Of a DNA stretch of 64,000 nucleotides, positions 9,012 through 17,504 are shown one piece after another. The stretch lies in the NCBI RefSeq assembly GCF_000422445.1, contig NZ_AULU01000009.1:248001-312000 (forward strand). The letters are read 5' to 3'. The notes under the pieces are model-generated. The model did no database searches, was not told where the DNA came from, and saw only the letters and a list, made by a program, of their open reading frames with translations. The position numbers were made by a program, and so were the translations under genes. Numbering within the stretch: position 1 is the first letter of the stretch; each line of letters opens with the position of its first letter. This DNA is from Paenibacillus assamensis DSM 18201. Lineage in GTDB: Bacteria; Bacillota; Bacilli; Paenibacillales; Paenibacillaceae.

Positions 9012-9272
9012 AACCCCTCCAAATTTTTAAACATAAAATCCCTATATTACTTATAACATCCTATTTGTATGTCGGTTTATAGTAATATATCGACATTATT
9101 CGACAAATGTTAATACCTTCTCGAACTTTCTTTATTTCTTGGTTAGACTCCTTCTTACAGTCGACCTGCAAAAAAAGCTGCCCTGTAATAGGTGCAGCAA
9201 TACTTTTGCACACTTATAGCATTAAAGCGGCCTAATCTTCTTAAACGAATTGAAGCAGCTTGAAACAAAAAC
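9012..9272. other. Intergenic stretch without recognisable features
   Basis: AT-rich spacer between the chemoreceptor start and the pbuG terminator. I found no open frame with a ribosome binding site, no repeat, and no confident promoter beyond the expected chemoreceptor upstream region. Confidence 0.5.
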
Positions 9273-9305
9273 ATAAAAAAAGTGCCTTCCCTATTGGGAA
9301 AGCAC
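9273..9305 (-). terminator. Terminator of the purine permease gene
   Basis: Minus strand GTGCTTTCCC-AATA-GGGAAGGCAC followed by seven Ts. Confidence 0.88.
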
Positions 9306-9327
9306 GTTTCAACCTCGATCGATTGGA

Positions 9328-10623
9328 TTAGTGCGCTGGGAAGTAGACCATTTGCAGCGCAAAAATAACACCGAAAATATATAGCAACGGATGCACTTCG
9401 CGTCCTTTGCCGTTAAACAACTTCATTACCGGATACGTAATAAATCCGATAGCAATACCTGTAGCAATGCTGGACGTCAATGGCATGCTCACAATAATTG
9501 CGAATGCCGGGAATGCTTCATCGAACTGATTCCACTTAATACGCGCCAAGCCATCCATCATAAAGCAGCCAACAATAATTAATGCCGGTGCTGTAATAGC
9601 TGGCAACCCCGAAATCGCTTGAATAACTGGAGCGAAGAACAAGGACACTCCGAACATAATCGCGACCACAACCGTAGTCAAACCTGTACGTCCACCCGCT
9701 GCTACTCCTGCGGAGGATTCAATGTATGCTGTACATGGAGTTGTACCCATAACTGAACCCGCGGTCGTTGCGAACGCATCTGCCATAAGCGCCTGCTTCG
9801 TGCGTGGCAGCTTGCCATCCTTCATAATACCTGCTTGTTCAGCAACACCGATCATCGTACCTGTTGTATCGAAAATCGTTACAAGCAAGAAAGCAAATAC
9901 AACCGTGTACAGACCATGTGTGAACACACCCTGTACATCAAGATCAAACAACACAGGTGCTGCCGGCAAAGATACAACGCCCGCATCAAAGTTCAACAGC
10001 CCCATAAAACTGCCGACAATCGCCGTCAAAGCCATACCGACGAACAATGCGCCCTTCACGTTGCGTACCATTAAGATCAAGGTCACAAGCAGACCTAACA
10101 ACGTCAAAATCGTAACCGGTTGATGCAGATCTCCGAAGCCGACCATCGTCGCTTCATTCGGAACAACGATACCCGAAGATTTCAAGCCTAGAAACGCGAT
10201 AAACAATCCTATTCCCGCCGTAATACCGAACTTCAATGCTGGCGGAATCGCTGCGATCAACATCTCACGCAGCTTCGTGAACGTCAAAATGACGAATAAT
10301 ATAGCAGCCAAAAATACTGCGCCAAATACAACTTGGTACGTTACACCTTGTGAAGCAACGACAGAAGCAAAGTAAGCATTCATGCCCATGCCTGGCGCGA
10401 TCGCAATTGGGTGGTTAGCAAGCAAGCCCATTAGCAACGTTCCGATAATCGCGGAAATAACCGTCGCTGTGAACACCTGCTGAAAAGGTACCCCTGCGGA
10501 TGATAGAATAGCTGGATTGACGACAACGATATAAACCATCGTTAGAAACGTTGTCATACCTGCGGTAACTTCTGTGCGGACATTCGTTCCGTTTTCCTGA
10601 AGTTTGAACCATTTCTGCAACAT
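9328..10623 (-). CDS. pbuG: Guanine/hypoxanthine permease, AzgA-type NCS2 family
   Basis: 431 residues, about 12-14 membrane helices. It has the AzgA-type N-terminus (WFKLQENGTNVRTEVTAGMT), the NPAILS motif, the helix-8-like GTMIGVAEQAG segment and GTTPCTAYIESSAGVAAGGRTGLT, all hallmarks of proton-coupled purine base importers such as PbuG and PbuO of Bacillus. PbuG versus PbuO cannot be separated without alignment. AAAGGGG is 13 nt before the ATG, longer than ideal. A PurBox upstream of its promoter indicates repression by PurR when purines are plentiful. The function fits with the adenine deaminase 14 kb away, which also sits under a purine-sensing element. Confidence 0.88.
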   Translation of the reverse strand: MLQKWFKLQENGTNVRTEVTAGMTTFLTMVYIVVVNPAILSSAGVPFQQVFTATVISAIIGTLLMGLLANHPIAIAPGMGMNAYFASVVASQGVTYQVVFGAVFLAAILFVILTFTKLREMLIAAIPPALKFGITAGIGLFIAFLGLKSSGIVVPNEATMVGFGDLHQPVTILTLLGLLVTLILMVRNVKGALFVGMALTAIVGSFMGLLNFDAGVVSLPAAPVLFDLDVQGVFTHGLYTVVFAFLLVTIFDTTGTMIGVAEQAGIMKDGKLPRTKQALMADAFATTAGSVMGTTPCTAYIESSAGVAAGGRTGLTTVVVAIMFGVSLFFAPVIQAISGLPAITAPALIIVGCFMMDGLARIKWNQFDEAFPAFAIIVSMPLTSSIATGIAIGFITYPVMKLFNGKGREVHPLLYIFGVIFALQMVYFPAH

Positions 10624-10671
10624 ACGGATTTTGCTGCCCCTTTCAATAAGAACACTTGTAATACTTTATGC

Positions 10672-10726
10672 ATGCTACCCTATATACGATCTAATGTCAA
10701 TTAAAAAACTGAATTTGTTCGGTTTT
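10672..10726 (-). promoter_or_regulatory. pbuG promoter with upstream PurBox
   Basis: Minus strand: AAAACCGAACAAA (10726-10714) matches the Gram-positive PurR PurBox AWWWCCGAACWWT at 12 of 13 positions; 13 bp further is TTGACA (10700-10695), a 17-bp spacer, and TAGCAT (10677-10672). No purine riboswitch aptamer is visible here, unlike the B. subtilis pbuG leader. Confidence 0.78.
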
Positions 10727-10832
10727 TAATATTTCCAAATGACTTAAATGCCCTATTTATAGACATATGCGACCAAAACACGAACATTAAATAAATGACT
10801 GTCACATTTATCCTCTATCCCATCTCGCTCTG

Positions 10833-12329
10833 TTACGGATTGCAACCCTGTATGCGAATGAGCTGTGCCAATTTCCTCATCGCAAATTTCATTTCCTCAA
10901 TAGAAGCATAGGCATACGACAGGCGTAATTGTCTGCTCGCTCCACGGTCATAAAGTGTACCGATATTCAGTAATATGCCTGCCGAAAGCGCCTGCTCGAA
11001 CAGCTTGTGTAGTGGAAATACCCCTTTCATGGTTACCCATATGTAGAACCCACCGGTTGGCTGTTGCCAAGTTGCAATGTCTTGCCACTCCTGCGACAGC
11101 AGCTCCAACATAACATCTCTTCGAACACTTAGATGTTCACGCAGTTGTTCCATATGACGCTGATGAGAGCCAGATTGCAGCCAATGGTACGCCATAAGCT
11201 GCGACACGGAGCTGGACCCATAATCCGTCTGCATTTTAATATCTGCTAACCGTTCGATCACTCGCTCTGAACCTACGATCCAACCGATTCTCAAGCCAGG
11301 ACTGACTGTTTTGGACAGCGTGCCAACATAAAGCACTTGCCCACTTGTATCTCTCGCTTTTAACGAAGCGGGCGGTTGATGATCAAGCCATAACTCTTCG
11401 TAAGCACCATCTTCTAAGATAGGCAATCCCATCTGTCCGCACACCTGTAGCAATCGCGTTCGCCTCGCTTCACTCATCACGATTCCAGTTGGATTGTGAT
11501 AGGTCGGATTCGTGTAGAGCAGCACAGCTTGATGCAACTGCTTCAAGCGAGCCAACGCAGAAATTTGCAATCCTTCGGCATCCATAGGGACACCCGCCAG
11601 ACGAATTCCTGCTGATTGAAACGCATGGATGGAATATAAATAAGAAGGCTTCTCCAATAGTATCGTCGATTGTCGCTCTAATAATCCTGCTGATATAAGC
11701 TGAAAGGCTTGCAAGGCCCCCGATACAACGAGCACATTGGAAGGTGAAGCGTTAATGCCACGCTGCTCCATCTTCAAACATAGCTGACGACGCAGCTGCA
11801 AAGAGCCCAACGGCTCTTCATAGCTGAGCGGTACTGTATCCACGGAAGATGCTATTTCAGAAAATAAATGCCTCATAGACTGCTCTGGCAGCAGGCTCGG
11901 TGAAAGCTCACCCGTTCCTAGTCGAATCATGCGAGGGGCGAATTCCATCTTATTTATCGTCTGTACAAGCGGTAAGTTCGGATAATGGGTACCATCTTCC
12001 ACATAATCATTCCAATGCCTGCGGGGCAACGATGATGCTTGCTCAACTTGGCTGTCATGCAGAGACAGTTCTTCCTTTCCAACACCAGCTACTCGTGTTC
12101 CTCCTCCGCTGTTACCTTCTAACACTCCTATAGATACAAGTCTGTCCATCGCTGCGACAATTGTACTTCGGTTAACATCGAACTGCTTGGCTAACACCCG
12201 CTGCGAAGGAACCTTCATACCCTGCGTCCATTCGCCTCTCTTTATTTTCCCGATAATGTACGCTTCGATCTGCTGGTAAAGCGGTACCGAATCATTTATA
12301 TTCGGCCGCCATTGTGATAAGTTGTTCAT
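10833..12329 (-). CDS. MocR-family regulator (GntR winged helix + aminotransferase-like domain)
   Basis: 498 residues. The N-terminal GntR winged helix (about 12-80: VPLYQQIEAYIIGKIKRGEW, then RVLAKQFDVNRSTIVAAMDRL) is fused to a fold-type I aminotransferase domain (about 110-490) with the PLP region VGTLSKTVSPGLRIGW, where the K is the expected Schiff-base lysine, and a TNPTYHNPTG cofactor loop. MocR proteins sense PLP-bound or amino-compound ligands and usually control a neighbouring gene. Here the divergent gene is a LysE-type amino-acid exporter, so amino-acid or PLP-linked control of that exporter is a reasonable inference. Full-length, no missing key residues. Confidence 0.92.
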   Translation of the reverse strand: MNNLSQWRPNINDSVPLYQQIEAYIIGKIKRGEWTQGMKVPSQRVLAKQFDVNRSTIVAAMDRLVSIGVLEGNSGGGTRVAGVGKEELSLHDSQVEQASSLPRRHWNDYVEDGTHYPNLPLVQTINKMEFAPRMIRLGTGELSPSLLPEQSMRHLFSEIASSVDTVPLSYEEPLGSLQLRRQLCLKMEQRGINASPSNVLVVSGALQAFQLISAGLLERQSTILLEKPSYLYSIHAFQSAGIRLAGVPMDAEGLQISALARLKQLHQAVLLYTNPTYHNPTGIVMSEARRTRLLQVCGQMGLPILEDGAYEELWLDHQPPASLKARDTSGQVLYVGTLSKTVSPGLRIGWIVGSERVIERLADIKMQTDYGSSSVSQLMAYHWLQSGSHQRHMEQLREHLSVRRDVMLELLSQEWQDIATWQQPTGGFYIWVTMKGVFPLHKLFEQALSAGILLNIGTLYDRGASRQLRLSYAYASIEEMKFAMRKLAQLIRIQGCNP

Positions 12330-12376
12330 TTGACACGCTCACCTTTTTACAAAGGTCATTCCACATAGAGTGTACG

Positions 12377-12423
12377 AGCTACTAGTACCTATCGAGCTTG
12401 CATAGAGAATACAGCTTACTAGT
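12377..12423. promoter_or_regulatory. Direct repeats of AGCT-(T)-ACTAGT between MocR and lysE
   Basis: AGCTACTAGT (12377-12386) and AGCTTACTAGT (12413-12423) repeat with a 36-bp offset just upstream of the MocR start. MocR regulators commonly bind widely spaced direct repeats, so these are operator candidates; this is inferred, not shown. Confidence 0.4.
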
Positions 12424-12440
12424 GGGGCCCCATCTTATTT

Positions 12441-12530
12441 GGAATGATATTCCTTCTTCTATTTGTGCTTATTATAAATTTGGTTGGCTGCGTGTTCAAC
12501 CAAATGGTTGGGTACATCTGCCCAACCATT
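12441..12530 (+). promoter_or_regulatory. lysE promoter with overlapping TGGTTG inverted repeats
   Basis: TTCCTT (12450-12455), 17 bp, TATAAA (12473-12478) is a plausible promoter; the palindrome GGAAT-GAT-ATTCC (12441-12453) overlaps its -35. Then come two inverted repeats, ATTTGGTTG/CAACCAAAT (12478-12486/12497-12505) and AATGGTTGGG/CCCAACCATT (12503-12512/12521-12530). The middle CAACCAAATGGTTG is itself palindromic, so the four half-sites can pair in mutually exclusive ways, as operators or in the leader RNA. Confidence 0.6.
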
Positions 12531-12591
12531 CGATATGATTAGATATATCAACGAACGCGAAGCTATACATAAATCCTCAGGAGGAAACAAG

Positions 12592-13215
12592 ATGGTAGAA
12601 GCATTCATTCATGGTGTTTTGCTTGCTTTCGGACTTATTTTGCCGCTAGGTGTGCAAAATGTATTTATTTTCAACCAAGGAGCAATACAACCACAATTTA
12701 AGCGGGCATTGCCTGCTGTGCTAACCGCTGCATTTTGCGATACGCTGCTTATCCTGCTTGCTGTACAAGGGGTATCGCTTATTATTTTTCAATGGGACTG
12801 GTTAAAGCAGATATTGTACGGGGTGGGATTTGTATTCATGCTCTGTATTGGGTACAGTCTATGGAAATCTGCTGGAACTCAAACCACAGTTGAGAATCGG
12901 GGGAAAACAGCACTAACAGGCCGCAAACAAATGTTGTTCGCAGCTTCTGTTTCTATATTTAATCCGCATGCCATTTTGGATACGATCGGGGTCATCGGAA
13001 CAAGCTCGTTACAGTACGAGGATGAACGAAAGTGGGCATTTACGTTAGCCGCAATCGGCATCTCATGGTTATGGTTCCTCGGCTTGGCGGCCGCTGGACG
13101 AATCCTGCGCACCGCCGACACCTCAGGTAAGCTGATTGCTGTATTTAATCGCATTTCTGCTATTACGATATGGGGTATTGCCAGCTATATGCTCATTACG
13201 TTACTCAGAGGCTGA
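12592..13215 (+). CDS. LysE/ArgO-family amino-acid exporter
   Basis: 207 residues, about six membrane helices. It opens with the LysE-family signature region AFGLILPLGVQNVFIFNQGA and contains ASVSIFNPHAILDTIGVIG, typical of the LysE/ArgO branch that exports basic amino acids. Start at 12592 follows CAGGAGGAAACAAG, an ideal ribosome binding site; an upstream in-frame extension from 12484 runs through the operator hairpins and is not credible as coding. The divergent MocR protein is the likely regulator. It ends 1 bp before the convergent gene at 13217, with no terminator between them. Confidence 0.9.
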   Translation: MVEAFIHGVLLAFGLILPLGVQNVFIFNQGAIQPQFKRALPAVLTAAFCDTLLILLAVQGVSLIIFQWDWLKQILYGVGFVFMLCIGYSLWKSAGTQTTVENRGKTALTGRKQMLFAASVSIFNPHAILDTIGVIGTSSLQYEDERKWAFTLAAIGISWLWFLGLAAAGRILRTADTSGKLIAVFNRISAITIWGIASYMLITLLRG

Positions 13216-13216
13216 A

Positions 13217-14119
13217 CTAGCTATTTCCCAGTCTCCCATAAGCTCGTAAAGTAAGCAGCCTATCTATTGTCATACTACCGCGCCATTCCAACTCGCAGGC
13301 TGGACTAACCGCTTCCCAGCGAATCGGCCACCCTCCGTCCGCCTGCTGCTCGGTCAGTAAATAATCCAAGTGACGGCTTATCTCTTCCGCTGTTACCAGC
13401 TTGGCTGCTGGATGATCGGGTGCAGGAGCCCAGTCGAGCACTTTGTGCACGTAACCTTCCGCATGCGGATCAAGCTCGATAATGCCCGGCCGTCTAATGA
13501 GTTCGTCCAACCACACACGATACTCTTGTACTTGCTCAGAATCAGGAGCATGCTCCAAAAAAGTTGCAGCCTGTACAATATCATGATAATCATACGGATT
13601 CAGATCATCCAACTGACGCCACATGTATGCAACAGAAGTTTGGAACCATTCCTCTTCCTGAAAAGAATGATGCCCCGCCAATTTGTACAACAAGCCGATG
13701 ATGTTGCCCGTCGGGTTCAAGGACGGGGAATGATCTTCCTCCCTATGCCACCATGGAGCGTGAGGATAATCATTCACCGCTAGTGTCGCTAACGGAAATC
13801 CTCCCTCAGGACGCACGATGCCGCGCAAATAACGACCAATCCCATCCATAATCCAAGTATCCACATACCCGATCTCATCCATCAGTCTAAGCGCTATTTC
13901 TACAGGAACAGGCTGACTATGCGGACAACGAATATCCGGCTCCAGCGCCTGCCCGAAGCCACCATCCTCGTTTTGATACGCCCGTAAGGCTGCAATGACC
14001 TGTTCTGGACTGCCCTGTTCAAAATGAAATTCGTATCTCCTCCTGTCGAGAAGCCTCGCCTGTCGGTATATAAATGGCTTTGCTTGTCCTAACACATTTA
14101 CACTCTTCTGTCCTGTCAT
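13217..14119 (-). CDS. Alpha/alpha-toroid protein (prenyltransferase/squalene-cyclase-like repeats), unknown role
   Basis: About 300 residues. Repeated motifs NEDGGFGQ, PEGGFPLA and QADGGWPIRWE are QW-like repeats of the six-hairpin/terpenoid-cyclase toroid, but no DxDD or DDxxD catalytic motif is visible, so catalysis cannot be claimed. Start: ATG 14119 has GGGAGG about 10 nt upstream; an in-frame ATG at 14137 has no ribosome binding site. It lies 34 bp downstream of the AlkZ-related gene on the same strand and is probably cotranscribed with it. Function unknown; the gene converges on lysE. Confidence 0.75.
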   Translation of the reverse strand: MTGQKSVNVLGQAKPFIYRQARLLDRRRYEFHFEQGSPEQVIAALRAYQNEDGGFGQALEPDIRCPHSQPVPVEIALRLMDEIGYVDTWIMDGIGRYLRGIVRPEGGFPLATLAVNDYPHAPWWHREEDHSPSLNPTGNIIGLLYKLAGHHSFQEEEWFQTSVAYMWRQLDDLNPYDYHDIVQAATFLEHAPDSEQVQEYRVWLDELIRRPGIIELDPHAEGYVHKVLDWAPAPDHPAAKLVTAEEISRHLDYLLTEQQADGGWPIRWEAVSPACELEWRGSMTIDRLLTLRAYGRLGNS

Positions 14120-14153
14120 CTCCTTATTCCCTCCCATATTTCATTTAAACCAA

Positions 14154-14834
14154 CTATAATCCCAAAGCTTTACGGAATGCCTTAACCGCTTCAGGCGTGC
14201 ATACCGAAAACAACCGTTCTTCCAGCTTAGCCTGTGCTTCGTCCCGAGTCAGTTGTTCCTCTGCCAAGCCGATACCGCGCATCCAATCCCCCAGCGTCTC
14301 AAAGGACGTATTGCGCCAACCGCCTTTTCGCTCACCTGTCTCATCCCGACCTTCTGTTACTCCTGAAATGACAATATCCATCGTGCTCTGAAGCTCCAAT
14401 AGACCCCGATCAAAATCTTTCTTCTTATCTTGCGCCTTCATTCCCGCTTCAGCCCGAAGCGAGCGTGTCTCGATACCAGGATTGGCTGCAATGATGGCAT
14501 ACAGCTCTTTCGCCTCGCGAGATAATTGACCACCTTCGTAACGTTCCTCCACAGATTGCTCACTTCCAATAAGTGCCCTAAGTGCAGATACAAGATCAGC
14601 GGACACAAGTACTGACTTTTTCTTCAGAAACTTGCCATACGCAGCACTCCCATCACTAGGAAAGCGAACTCTCCAACGCCACGGATCATTGTCATCATCC
14701 GTATGCCACTGTTCACTAGGTGTAATCACATCCAGAGAAGGATGATTCGGTATTAGCTTCGCGAGTGGCAAAATACCAACCTCGCGTATCACTTCAACCG
14801 CTTCATCATACGTACAAATAGGTTCGTGCTTCAT
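14154..14834 (-). CDS. AlkZ-related winged-helix protein
   Basis: 226 residues. The N-terminal part has the EQWHTDDDNDPWRWR segment (about 41-56) and a later winged-helix-like stretch (SREAKELYAIIAANPGIETRSLRAEAG) that I associate with small Firmicute proteins annotated as AlkZ-related, distant relatives of the HTH_42 DNA glycosylases. The catalytic QxQ/QxD motif of true AlkZ/AlkX glycosylases is not evident, so a DNA-repair activity is not claimed. First gene of a likely two-gene operon with 13217-14119, with the WYL regulator gene 136 bp upstream on the same strand. Confidence 0.6.
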   Translation of the reverse strand: MKHEPICTYDEAVEVIREVGILPLAKLIPNHPSLDVITPSEQWHTDDDNDPWRWRVRFPSDGSAAYGKFLKKKSVLVSADLVSALRALIGSEQSVEERYEGGQLSREAKELYAIIAANPGIETRSLRAEAGMKAQDKKKDFDRGLLELQSTMDIVISGVTEGRDETGERKGGWRNTSFETLGDWMRGIGLAEEQLTRDEAQAKLEERLFSVCTPEAVKAFRKALGL

Positions 14835-14969
14835 ACTTACGGCCTCCTATAGAAATGAATCGATACACATGTACATGTAAATGTGAATTTGCAACTCATT
14901 TAACAAGGGCATTCCAATCATTCGCCCAATATTGCTGGGAACAATACGCGCCCCTATTATCCTGTATCG

Positions 14970-15974
14970 TCAATTAGACTTCCCTTCATAACGGGCATAC
15001 ACTTGAGCGGCCAACTTCGCAATCTCTTCTCGCAGTTCAAGAGGTTCCAACACTTCAGCATCCATGCCAATTCGATAAAACCATTCCACGGCCCATTGCC
15101 ACTCTGACCTTGGAAGCTCGGCATCCAGTTCCCACTCATCATCACCACATAGATGAACCTTCTCACCCAAATGCTCGTCTTGTTCGACCAGCCGAACACC
15201 ACGGTATGTAAGTCGAGCCACGATTCGTACGCGTTCCGTGAGTGGTTGGAATACGTCTCGTTCCACATATGCCGATAATTCTTGGCCTCGTGATACTTGA
15301 TAGGAACCTCTTTGGTGAGCATCCATACCATCAGCCTCATCAGCCACTGCTTGATCGCCCAACAATCGCAGTTCCGTAACGCGATCGACTCGAAACGAAC
15401 GTGATTCACCATGTGTGAAAGAGTACGCTTCACAGTACCAAAAGCCATTAGCAGTATATACCCGCTGCGGTAATAGCTTCAGCCACCGTTCGTGACGCAT
15501 CGAACGATAAAATGTCTCTATGGCATGCCCTTTTACAGCGGATTCCAACAGTTGGGTCAAATGAGGTGTCCGGTAACTCCGCTTAGGCATAAACAGTTCC
15601 ATCTTATTCAGCTTCGTATGCAGCTGCGAACGATAGGAGGGTGCCAGTGCATGCTTGATCTTATCTATAACCGTCCAGCGTTCCGCATTGAAAGGCGAGT
15701 CTGCTAGTCGAGTCATCCCTTGCAGTGCAACTAGCGTCAACAGGGCCTCTTCTTCACTCAACGCAAGCGGGGGCAAGTTGTATCCTTCCATGAGTCGATA
15801 ACCGCCGTGCGGACCACTCTCGCCATATAACGGTATTCCCATTTCACTAAGCGTCTGCATGTCACGCAAAATCGTCCGTTTGGACACCTCGAATTTGCCA
15901 GCAAGCGATTGGGCTGTTTCTGCTTGCTGCTGCAAAGCCATCACGATAGCGGTCAAGCGATCACTTCGCTTCAT
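14970..15974 (-). CDS. YafY-type HTH/WYL-domain transcriptional regulator
   Basis: 334 residues. An HTH_11 DNA-binding domain at the N-terminus (about 1-60: RLTAIVMALQQ, then SLAGKFEVSKRTILRDMQTL) is followed by GESGPHGGYRL and a WYL domain (about 140-225) in which NGFWYCEAYSFTHGESRSFRVDRV carries the usual aromatic/arginine ligand-binding positions, plus a WCX extension to about 330. WYL proteins are ligand-responsive regulators, some sensing nucleic acids. Its target is unknown; the AlkZ-related operon follows on the same strand. Confidence 0.9.
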   Translation of the reverse strand: MKRSDRLTAIVMALQQQAETAQSLAGKFEVSKRTILRDMQTLSEMGIPLYGESGPHGGYRLMEGYNLPPLALSEEEALLTLVALQGMTRLADSPFNAERWTVIDKIKHALAPSYRSQLHTKLNKMELFMPKRSYRTPHLTQLLESAVKGHAIETFYRSMRHERWLKLLPQRVYTANGFWYCEAYSFTHGESRSFRVDRVTELRLLGDQAVADEADGMDAHQRGSYQVSRGQELSAYVERDVFQPLTERVRIVARLTYRGVRLVEQDEHLGEKVHLCGDDEWELDAELPRSEWQWAVEWFYRIGMDAEVLEPLELREEIAKLAAQVYARYEGKSN

Positions 15975-16194
15975 GACTGTACCTCCGATCCCAATTACCC
16001 TTAGTATAACAACCTATTAGTGACAGCTTGTGTGTCACCAATTTTTGTGCGTCATGTAAACCCTAAACTTTCTGTTACCAAATTGAAATCCAATTGTATC
16101 CATTTAAATCGATTTCGCTAAGAATTTCGTAACATTCTCAATCCTATTCTGATCTATTCTATACACGCAACTTCATAATCTATAGGAAAGGCAA

Positions 16195-17235
16195 GTGAAT
16201 CGCATGAAAAATAAGCTCATGAAAGTAACGCTCGTTTTAAGCTCAGCCGCTTTGCTATCAACAGGAAGCTTACTAAACAGTACACCCGCTTTTGCTTCCA
16301 ACACCACTCTGCAATCACAATCATCAGAAGCGAAGACTGACTCTGTCGTATTAACCACTCAAGCGACCAACAACAAACCGACACCCACCAAATCATCCAA
16401 ACATCAAAATGTCATCGCAAACATGAAAAAACTAGCCAGCAAAGCTAAATCCGCATATGAACTAATTGCGTACATGGATAAACATATTCACAAAGTAAAG
16501 CCGGAGCAAGCCACAGAAATGCTTCTCATTTTAGAAAAATACTATAAAAATCACGTCGAACAAGTCATTGGCCAGCTAAATGAAATCATTGCAAATCCTA
16601 AACTACACGCCCAACTTAAGAAGCTAGGCCGCAATCTAAATGAGTTCGATAAAATTAAAGATAAGTCGTTCAAGAAATGGCTGCTCCTTCAACAAAAAGG
16701 CAAGCTAAAGCTAAATTACGACGGTGCCCTCTACTTCTACCACGTTGACTATGGAGCGATCCAAAACGCCTATCGCTCTGCATTCAATAAGGATACAGCC
16801 TTCTACCTTCAATATACGGCACTCAGTAACAAAGAGCTTTATTATATTTATGACGATAACAAAAAACCTCTCTACGAAACACTAATGAAACGTGCTCATG
16901 TCATTGACCAATATATACAGAAGACACCTAAAAGCCGTCACCTGAAGGAGTTAAAGGATTTACACCATGGCTACCTGTGGCAATTTTTCAATCGAAATTG
17001 GGATGATGTCACCGAGAAAAAGACAGGGAAGCTGCATCCTAAAATGAAAAAGACATATGCGAAACTAATTGAAAAGTACGGAGAAACGAGAAGTGGCAGC
17101 ATCTTAGTCAAATATGTAGATTTAATCGAACAGCATAAAGATGCCATTTTAGATAGTGATGGTAAGATTCTGCCGTATATGAATAAGTTTTGGGATGAAG
17201 ACTATAGCAAGCTTTATAAAGAGACATTTAAATAG
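16195..17235 (+). CDS. Secreted lysine-rich helical protein, no recognised family
   Basis: 346 residues from GTG 16195 (AGG of AGGAAAGG 8 nt upstream); ATG at 16204 and 16219 are alternatives. A Sec signal peptide is clear: basic start, hydrophobic VTLVLSSAALLSTGSLL, and an AFA-S cleavage site near residue 35. The mature part has a Ser/Thr/Lys-rich linker (TPTKSSKHQ) and then a long charged, largely helical region rich in K, Y, L and D, ending FWDEDYSKLYKETFK. No catalytic motif, anchor motif or repeat stands out. The AT-rich codon use (AAA, AAT) differs from the neighbouring housekeeping genes. Followed by a terminator oriented mainly for the opposite strand. Role unknown. Confidence 0.8.
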   Translation: MNRMKNKLMKVTLVLSSAALLSTGSLLNSTPAFASNTTLQSQSSEAKTDSVVLTTQATNNKPTPTKSSKHQNVIANMKKLASKAKSAYELIAYMDKHIHKVKPEQATEMLLILEKYYKNHVEQVIGQLNEIIANPKLHAQLKKLGRNLNEFDKIKDKSFKKWLLLQQKGKLKLNYDGALYFYHVDYGAIQNAYRSAFNKDTAFYLQYTALSNKELYYIYDDNKKPLYETLMKRAHVIDQYIQKTPKSRHLKELKDLHHGYLWQFFNRNWDDVTEKKTGKLHPKMKKTYAKLIEKYGETRSGSILVKYVDLIEQHKDAILDSDGKILPYMNKFWDEDYSKLYKETFK

Positions 17236-17331
17236 AACTCCGAACTCCAGCATGACACAGACTCTATCCCAAAGAGCCCCCTTCCAACATTAAATCATCG
17301 CAGCTCCATATTTCCCTTAGCAATTCAATAC

Positions 17332-17386
17332 AAAAAGGTACCCATACACTAAACACTTTTTTAAAAGTGTCCAGAGTATGGGTACC
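17332..17386 (-). terminator. Two-layer hairpin terminator of the RND gene
   Basis: GGTACCCATAC (17337-17347) pairs with GTATGGGTACC (17376-17386), enclosing ACACTTTT/AAAAGTGT (17353-17360/17363-17370). On the minus strand it ends in five Ts, so it mainly serves the RND gene; it may also stop the convergent secreted-protein gene. Confidence 0.85.
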
Positions 17387-17504
17387 CGTTTAAACAACCC
17401 TTTTTCTTATTGCCACATCAATATGCTATCCCTATGAGTTGCTAGCACTGCTAGCACAACAAAACTCGCTTCTCATCTTATATAGACAGCTAGAGCCTTA
17501 CAAC

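Noticed and set aside
9722-10123. 133-codon ORF antisense to pbuG
   Set aside because: Shadow frame of a membrane-protein gene with biased codons; no binding site and no recognisable features.
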